Source of the DNA: Mycobacterium sp. E1214
GTDB lineage: Bacteria > Actinomycetota > Actinomycetes > Mycobacteriales > Mycobacteriaceae
NCBI RefSeq assembly: GCF_001666755.1
Contig: NZ_LZJC01000123.1
Location: 1 to 64,000, forward strand
Reading direction: 5' to 3'
DNA length: 64,000 nt
The position numbers were made by a program, and so were the translations under genes. Below the pieces are notes generated by a model that ran no database searches, was not told the DNA's origin, and was given only the letters and a program-made list of their open reading frames with translations. Of the stretch, positions 60,388 to 64,000 are shown one piece after another; the stretch's first letter is position 1; every line of letters begins with the position of its first letter.

Positions 60388-60617
60388 GTCGGGGCTCCCC
60401 GACGCCGCGCGGCGGGCACCCGCGCGTCGAGAAAAATCGACGGCGAATCCGACATCTGGCCTCCCGGGTGGCACGGCCGCGCCGCATCGATGCACGGCTG
60501 TACGCGGAGACTAGCTGGGCTTGTCGCGGGGCACCCTTCAAGGGCATATTCTTCTCGCAGTTCGCGCGCGCAGGCTAGGCTTGCACCACGCTCAGTGCCC
60601 TGGACGAAGGATTGCCG

Positions 60618-60974
60618 TTGTCAGCTCCGGATTCGATCACCACGTTGGTTGAAGACCACGGTGGTGTCTCCGTGGTCAGTGTCAGCGGCGAAATCGATTT
60701 GGTCACCGCTCCCGCGCTGGAGCAGGCGATCGGGGCGGTGGTCGAGGAGAGTCCCACGGCGCTGGTCATCGACCTGTCCGCGGTGGAATTCCTGGGCTCG
60801 GTGGGCCTGAAGATCCTGGCGGCGACCTACGAGCGGCTGGGCAAGGCCACCGGGTTCGGAGTGGTAGCGCGCGGTCCGGCCACCCGCCGCCCGATCCACC
60901 TGACGGGGCTGGACAAGACGTTTCCGACGTACCCGACGCTGGACGACGCGTTGAGCGGCGTCCGGGACAGCTGA
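60618..60974 (+). CDS. rsfB: Anti-anti-sigma factor RsfB (STAS domain)
   Basis: A 118-residue STAS protein. The phosphorylatable Ser61 lies in VEFLGSVGLKIL, and the opening GEIDLVTAPALEQAI is typical. It closely matches M. tuberculosis RsfB (Rv3687c), which antagonises the SigF anti-sigma factor UsfX when unphosphorylated. A TTG start at 60618 with GAAGG 7 bases upstream gives the expected MSAPDSIT N-terminus. It is divergent from the phosphatase/kinase sensor. Confidence 0.92.
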   Translation: MSAPDSITTLVEDHGGVSVVSVSGEIDLVTAPALEQAIGAVVEESPTALVIDLSAVEFLGSVGLKILAATYERLGKATGFGVVARGPATRRPIHLTGLDKTFPTYPTLDDALSGVRDS

Positions 60975-61028
60975 CGCGCTTGCCGCGGCCACCTCGGGTC
61001 CGTCGACACCGCTGGAACAAGGGCGGAT

Positions 61029-61529
61029 ATGGACGTCGACCATCCGCAGGATGACCAGCGGTGGGACCGCCGGGAACGCGGCGAGACCGAAATCCAACGG
61101 CTGGACCGCAATTGGAACAGCCTGCTGCAGGAACTGCGGGTGGTGCAGACCGGTGTGCAACTGCTGACCGGGTTCCTGCTCACCCTGCCGTTCCAGCAGC
61201 GGTTCGAGGTCCTGGGTCCGGACCTGCGCGTCGTCTACCTGGCGACGGTCGGCTGTTCGGTGTGCGCGACGGTGCTGCTGATCGCCCCCGTCGGCATGCA
61301 CCGGCTGCTGTTCCGGCGCCACCGCCTGCAAGCGCTGGTCTCGGCCGCGCACCGGTGCGCCTTCGCGGGTCTGGCGCTGCTGGGCCTGGCCTTGACCGGG
61401 ATGACGCTCATCATCTTCGCGGCGGTCGCGGGCGGTCACGCCGGGCTGATCGCCGGCGCGTGCGCCCTTGCGCTGTTCACCTTCTTCTGGTGGGCGCTGC
61501 CGCTGCTGCTGCGCACGCGGGGGATGTGA
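61029..61529 (+). CDS. DUF6328-type membrane protein
   Basis: A 166-residue protein with a charged N-terminus (RRERGETEIQRLDRNWNSLLQELRVVQTG, quoted in part) followed by four helices (about residues 40-60, 73-92, 112-134 and 138-160). The ELRVVQTGVQLLTGFLL segment is typical of DUF6328. Function unknown. It lies 54 bp after rsfB and may share its transcript. ATG at 61029 with AAGGGCGG upstream. Confidence 0.7.
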   Translation: MDVDHPQDDQRWDRRERGETEIQRLDRNWNSLLQELRVVQTGVQLLTGFLLTLPFQQRFEVLGPDLRVVYLATVGCSVCATVLLIAPVGMHRLLFRRHRLQALVSAAHRCAFAGLALLGLALTGMTLIIFAAVAGGHAGLIAGACALALFTFFWWALPLLLRTRGM

Positions 61530-61542
61530 GCCGGTCTTAGGT

Positions 61543-62223
61543 TCAGGGCGCCAGCGCCGCGATCCGGGTGGAGTCCAGGTGATCGAGAAGGTCCTGGGCG
61601 TCGGCGAACACCGGCGTGGCTCCGGAGTCCTGCAGTTCCTGCCGGGAAATGCCGCCGCTGAGCACGCCGATGCACGGCAGGCCCGCCCCCGCCGCGGCGT
61701 GCGCGTCCCACACCGCGTCCCCGACGAAGACGGCCTGGTCGGCGTCGACCCCCGCCCGGTCCAGCGCGACCTGCACGATTCCGGGCGCGGGCTTGGCGGT
61801 GTCGACGTCCTGCGACGACGTGGTCTCGGAGACGAGGTCGTCGCTGTCGAGGACCTTGCGCAGGATCTTCAGTTCGTCGTCGGGCGCCGACGTGGCCAGC
61901 ACGACCTGCAATCCGAGGTCGGCCACGCGGCGCAGCAGGTCGCGCGCCCCCGGCAAAGGCTTCAACAGCGGCGTCGACTCGCGGTAGAACCGGCTGTGCG
62001 CGTCACTCAGCCGCTCCTGCACCTCCTCCGGCGCGTCGTTGGACAGCGTCCGCACCAGCGTCGAACCGTCCATCCCGATGCAGCGGTGCACCTGCCACGC
62101 CGACACGGCAAGCCCTTCGGCGTCGAAGGCGCGTTGCCAGGCGTGGACGTGCAAGTAGTTGGAGTCCACCAACGTTCCGTCCACGTCGAACAGGACGGCG
62201 GGGGGGCGGGCGGCCGAAGTCAT
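61543..62223 (-). CDS. HAD-superfamily phosphatase (phosphoglycolate-phosphatase-like)
   Basis: A 226-residue HAD hydrolase: motif I FDVDGTLVDSN (Asp13, Asp15), motif II in LATSAPDDE, motif III Lys in TAKPAPG and motif IV FVGDAVWDAHAA. The cap inserted after motif I is of the beta-phosphoglucomutase/phosphoglycolate-phosphatase type. The ATG at 62223 is preferred to 62271 because the latter would intrude on the SigF-type promoter of the next gene. Substrate unknown. Confidence 0.85.
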   Translation of the reverse strand: MTSAARPPAVLFDVDGTLVDSNYLHVHAWQRAFDAEGLAVSAWQVHRCIGMDGSTLVRTLSNDAPEEVQERLSDAHSRFYRESTPLLKPLPGARDLLRRVADLGLQVVLATSAPDDELKILRKVLDSDDLVSETTSSQDVDTAKPAPGIVQVALDRAGVDADQAVFVGDAVWDAHAAAGAGLPCIGVLSGGISRQELQDSGATPVFADAQDLLDHLDSTRIAALAP

Positions 62224-62259
62224 GGGGGGCGGCATACCCGCGGGGGCGGCCGCTGACAC

Positions 62260-62284
62260 CGTTTGGCCCAAGTCGTAACGGGTA
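62260..62284 (+). promoter_or_regulatory. SigF-type promoter upstream of the UsfY-like gene
   Basis: CGTTT (62260-62264), 15 bases, GGGTA (62280-62284) matches the SigF consensus and lies about 95 bases before the UsfY-like gene. Confidence 0.6.
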
Positions 62285-62377
62285 ACCGCCTGAGGCAGTC
62301 ACCGGCGCGCTCCCCCGGCCGTGCTCGGCGAGATGTGAGTCCGCAAGAACGGCACTAGAGAACAGGTTCTACAAGGG

Positions 62378-62695
62378 GTGAAGTTGAATACCGAGAATCG
62401 GGACCCGGTCGACCACTCACGCACTTTCCGCCGCCACGCCGGCGAAACGTTCAAGTACGGCCCGCACGCGCCCGGCGTCTACGGCCTCATCGTCGCCGCG
62501 GCTGCGCTGGTGATGGGCCTGGCGGCGTTCGCGACTCGGCACGTCGCGGCGGGGTCGACGGCGGTGGCGGTGGCCGCGGTGGTGGCCGCGGCGAGCGCGG
62601 CGTGGCTGGCCCGCAACCACCGCAAGGTTCGCCAGGCCGAGCTGCGCTGGCACGCCGAGCATTCCGACGAGCCCGCGCCGCCGCCCGCCAGCTGA
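62378..62695 (+). CDS. Small membrane protein, UsfY-like
   Basis: A protein of 103-105 residues: a charged N-terminus with RDPVDHSRTFRRHAGETFKYG and two hydrophobic helices (about residues 33-53 and 57-77), then a basic tail. The DPVDH-RT opening resembles UsfY, encoded next to the SigF operon in M. tuberculosis, but identity is uncertain. The GTG at 62378 or the in-frame TTG at 62384 (with AAGGGG 5 bases upstream) could start it. A SigF-type promoter precedes it. Confidence 0.6.
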   Translation: MKLNTENRDPVDHSRTFRRHAGETFKYGPHAPGVYGLIVAAAALVMGLAAFATRHVAAGSTAVAVAAVVAAASAAWLARNHRKVRQAELRWHAEHSDEPAPPPAS

Positions 62696-62744
62696 CGGCG
62701 CCTGAGCTAACCGGCGCCGGCCGTGACCCAACCGCAACCGCAAC

Positions 62745-62769
62745 GTTTACTTGCGGTAATGGCAGGGTA
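62745..62769 (+). promoter_or_regulatory. SigF-type promoter of the 62780 membrane protein
   Basis: GTTT (62745-62748), 16 bases, GGGTA (62765-62769) is a full consensus. The ATG lies 10 bases further, so the transcript would have almost no 5' untranslated part. Confidence 0.65.
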
Positions 62770-62779
62770 AAAATCTGCC

Positions 62780-63088
62780 ATGTTGCAGCAGCCCAGCCTG
62801 ACTCCCGGAGCAAACGGGAGTGACGACATTCTCTCGTTGCCCCGGGCGTTTGGTGGGCACACCGACGAGGACTTCCGGTTGCCCGGCCTCGCGGCGGCCG
62901 CAACGTGGATCGTCGGCCTGGCGACCGGCGTCTTCGCCCTGCTGGCCGCGCAGGCCGGCATGGCCATCGTGGCGCTGGTTGTCGCCGTCGTCGCGCCCTG
63001 GGTGGCCATGGCGTGGGTGTCGCGCGCGCAACGCCACGCCTACAACGGCACCCATCACGCGGCGGCGTTCAGCCCCGGCCAGTCCTAG
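62780..63088 (+). CDS. Small two-helix membrane protein
   Basis: A 102-residue protein with hydrophobic segments at about residues 37-58 and 60-81 and a basic, His-containing tail (RAQRHAYNGTHH). Its layout (acidic N-terminus, two helices, short C-terminus) resembles the UsfY-like neighbour, suggesting a related stress-membrane family, though sequence identity is low. It has a near-leaderless SigF-type promoter. The region after it (63089-63233) holds an AT-rich ATTTTTTATTT run and a degenerate SigF-like site. Confidence 0.6.
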   Translation: MLQQPSLTPGANGSDDILSLPRAFGGHTDEDFRLPGLAAAATWIVGLATGVFALLAAQAGMAIVALVVAVVAPWVAMAWVSRAQRHAYNGTHHAAAFSPGQS

Positions 63089-63233
63089 GCTCGCTCGGCG
63101 CGGGTGCACACCGCCACCTGCGACATTTTTTATTTCGTGACGGGTGTGGTAAGCGCCCGAACGGGGTACTGCCTGCGCCACGGGTGACTACAGCAGCGTG
63201 TGTTGACCCGCCCAGCGCCAGGAAGGACCCCCC

Positions 63234-63536
63234 ATGACGACCGCAAGCGACTACGACGCACGCCGTGTCTCCGAGCTCGACCCCCAGGACAAGACCTCGC
63301 TTCGCGAGCTGGCCCCGACCCTGCAAGGGCCCGCCACCGCGGTGGTCGACGAGGATCTCAACGACGTGCCCTTCTTCGAGCTGCCCGACGCGGACCTCTC
63401 CGGGGAAGACCTCTCCGTCACGGTGATTCCGCAGCGCTCCGACGAGTTCGTCTGCTCCAGCTGCTTCCTGGTGCAACACCGGAGCCGGCTGCACAGCGAG
63501 AGCGCCGGGCACCCCGTCTGCTCCGACTGCGCCTGA
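63234..63536 (+). CDS. DUF4193 family protein
   Basis: A 100-residue acidic protein ending in a zinc-ribbon-like CSSCFLVQHRSRL...CSDC motif, the hallmark of the actinobacterial DUF4193 family (function unknown; some act near RNA polymerase or ribosomes by inference only). ATG 63234 is preceded by GGAAGGA. GTGT-N16-GGGTA (63144-63168) upstream is a poor SigF-like match. Confidence 0.85.
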   Translation: MTTASDYDARRVSELDPQDKTSLRELAPTLQGPATAVVDEDLNDVPFFELPDADLSGEDLSVTVIPQRSDEFVCSSCFLVQHRSRLHSESAGHPVCSDCA

Positions 63537-63639
63537 CGCCGCGCCGCCACCGGGCTGTCGGTGGCGTCGGCTAGCTTCTCCCTGACGAGCCCAGCTCCGG
63601 GCCCGTCCGCCATCGGCGCGAAGGCCACGTGGGGAAGCG

Positions 63640-64000
63640 ATGGACAAGACGCTGGGTTTGCTCCTGCCGATCGGCTTGGCGGTGCCGTGGTATCTCACCC
63701 AGAACGCCACGGGCAGTGTGCCGGCCGGCCTGTGCGCCGGTCTCGTCGGGCTCGCCGTGGCGCTGACCGCGCTGTGGTGGCTCTGCGTCCAGCGCGACCG
63801 CTATCGCGTCGACGCCGCGCGGCGCCGCGACCTCAAGTGCGCGAACTCGAGCATCCGGGCGATCGATCGGATGTCCGGTACCGAATTCGAGGAGTACGTC
63901 GCGGCGCAGCTGCGCGTCGCGGGATGGAGCGTGACCCCGACCGGCGGCACCGGAGACTACGGCGTGGACCTCGTCGCCAAACGCGATGGCGCCCGCCTCG
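63640..64000 (+). CDS. Membrane-anchored Mrr-type restriction endonuclease domain protein (5' part)
   Basis: The reading frame opens at ATG 63640 (GGGGAAG upstream) and runs off the window after 120 codons. Two N-terminal membrane helices (LGLLLPIGLAVPWYL and LCAGLVGLAVALTALWWL) precede an Mrr_cat-type nuclease start: MSGTEFEEYVAAQLRVAGW, then GGTGDYGVDLVAKRDG, with the catalytic Asp and the expected Gly-x-Asp-x-Gly-x-Asp-like loop. The catalytic QxK lies beyond the window. Such proteins cleave modified or damaged DNA; anchoring in the membrane is notable. Confidence 0.75.
   Translation, partial: MDKTLGLLLPIGLAVPWYLTQNATGSVPAGLCAGLVGLAVALTALWWLCVQRDRYRVDAARRRDLKCANSSIRAIDRMSGTEFEEYVAAQLRVAGWSVTPTGGTGDYGVDLVAKRDGARL

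Noticed and set aside
63120-63140. T-run terminator after the 62780 gene
   Set aside because: The ATTTTTTATTT run is striking in this GC-rich DNA, but the hairpin before it is short and imperfect, so I did not call it.

Overview
This is mycobacterial chromosome. GC is very high, GTG starts are common, ATGA/GTGA/TGATG gene overlaps are frequent, and genes run in the order of the Mycobacterium tuberculosis Rv3721c-Rv3687c neighbourhood read in reverse (dnaX, Rv3720, Rv3719, Rv3718c, ami1, ybaB, recR, gatD-murT, dnaQ, leuA, ask-asd, egtABCDE, glpK, the moxR locus, a YqeY protein, rsfB). Extra genes (ClC channel, catalase, selenoprotein formate dehydrogenase, FUSC transporter) and the absence of vapBC48 beside glpK point to a non-tuberculous Mycobacterium. 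The species cannot be fixed from the window. Family assignments and locus-tag comparisons are from memory; no database search was run.

1-9,000: dnaX fragments in opposite orientations (a rearrangement or assembly joint), a CFA-synthase-like methyltransferase with an FAD oxidase, an SRPBCC protein, the cell-wall amidase ami1, ybaB-recR, the lipid II amidation pair murT-gatD with a small exported protein coupled to it, and a DnaQ-like exonuclease. 9,000-22,300: a ClC-type channel of different base composition, leuA with a leader-peptide attenuator, the ask-asd operon, a secreted DUF4185-like protein, an acyltransferase-3/SGNH protein, two tandem His/Gly-rich membrane proteins, and a catalase behind a promoter closely resembling the furA promoter. 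22,400-31,700: the five-gene ergothioneine operon, a methyltransferase, a GCS2-type ligase and glycerol kinase.

31,700-40,600: a PadR regulator and divergent membrane protein, then an RDD / SpoIIM-like / DUF58 / MoxR / DUF4350 / DUF4129 membrane-associated cluster and a YqeY protein. 40,600-52,150: a FUSC transporter, then a selenocysteine locus: selB, a broken selA, tRNA-Sec, selD, and a three-subunit formate dehydrogenase whose catalytic subunit has an in-frame UGA followed by a SECIS hairpin. The selA lesion would be expected to abolish Sec synthesis unless it is a sequence error or is rescued elsewhere.

52,200-64,000: a probable general-stress (SigF) region. Several promoters match GTTT-N15/16-GGGTA just upstream of genes: an SRPBCC/alcohol dehydrogenase/DJ-1 operon, a methyltransferase-CDGSH-haem-oxygenase-like trio, and small membrane proteins. 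The same stretch holds rsfB (anti-anti-sigma factor) and a divergent PAS/GAF/SpoIIE-phosphatase/HATPase sensor, the type of proteins that control SigF. The window ends inside a membrane-anchored Mrr-type nuclease gene. I saw no insertion sequence, integrase, CRISPR array or rRNA.
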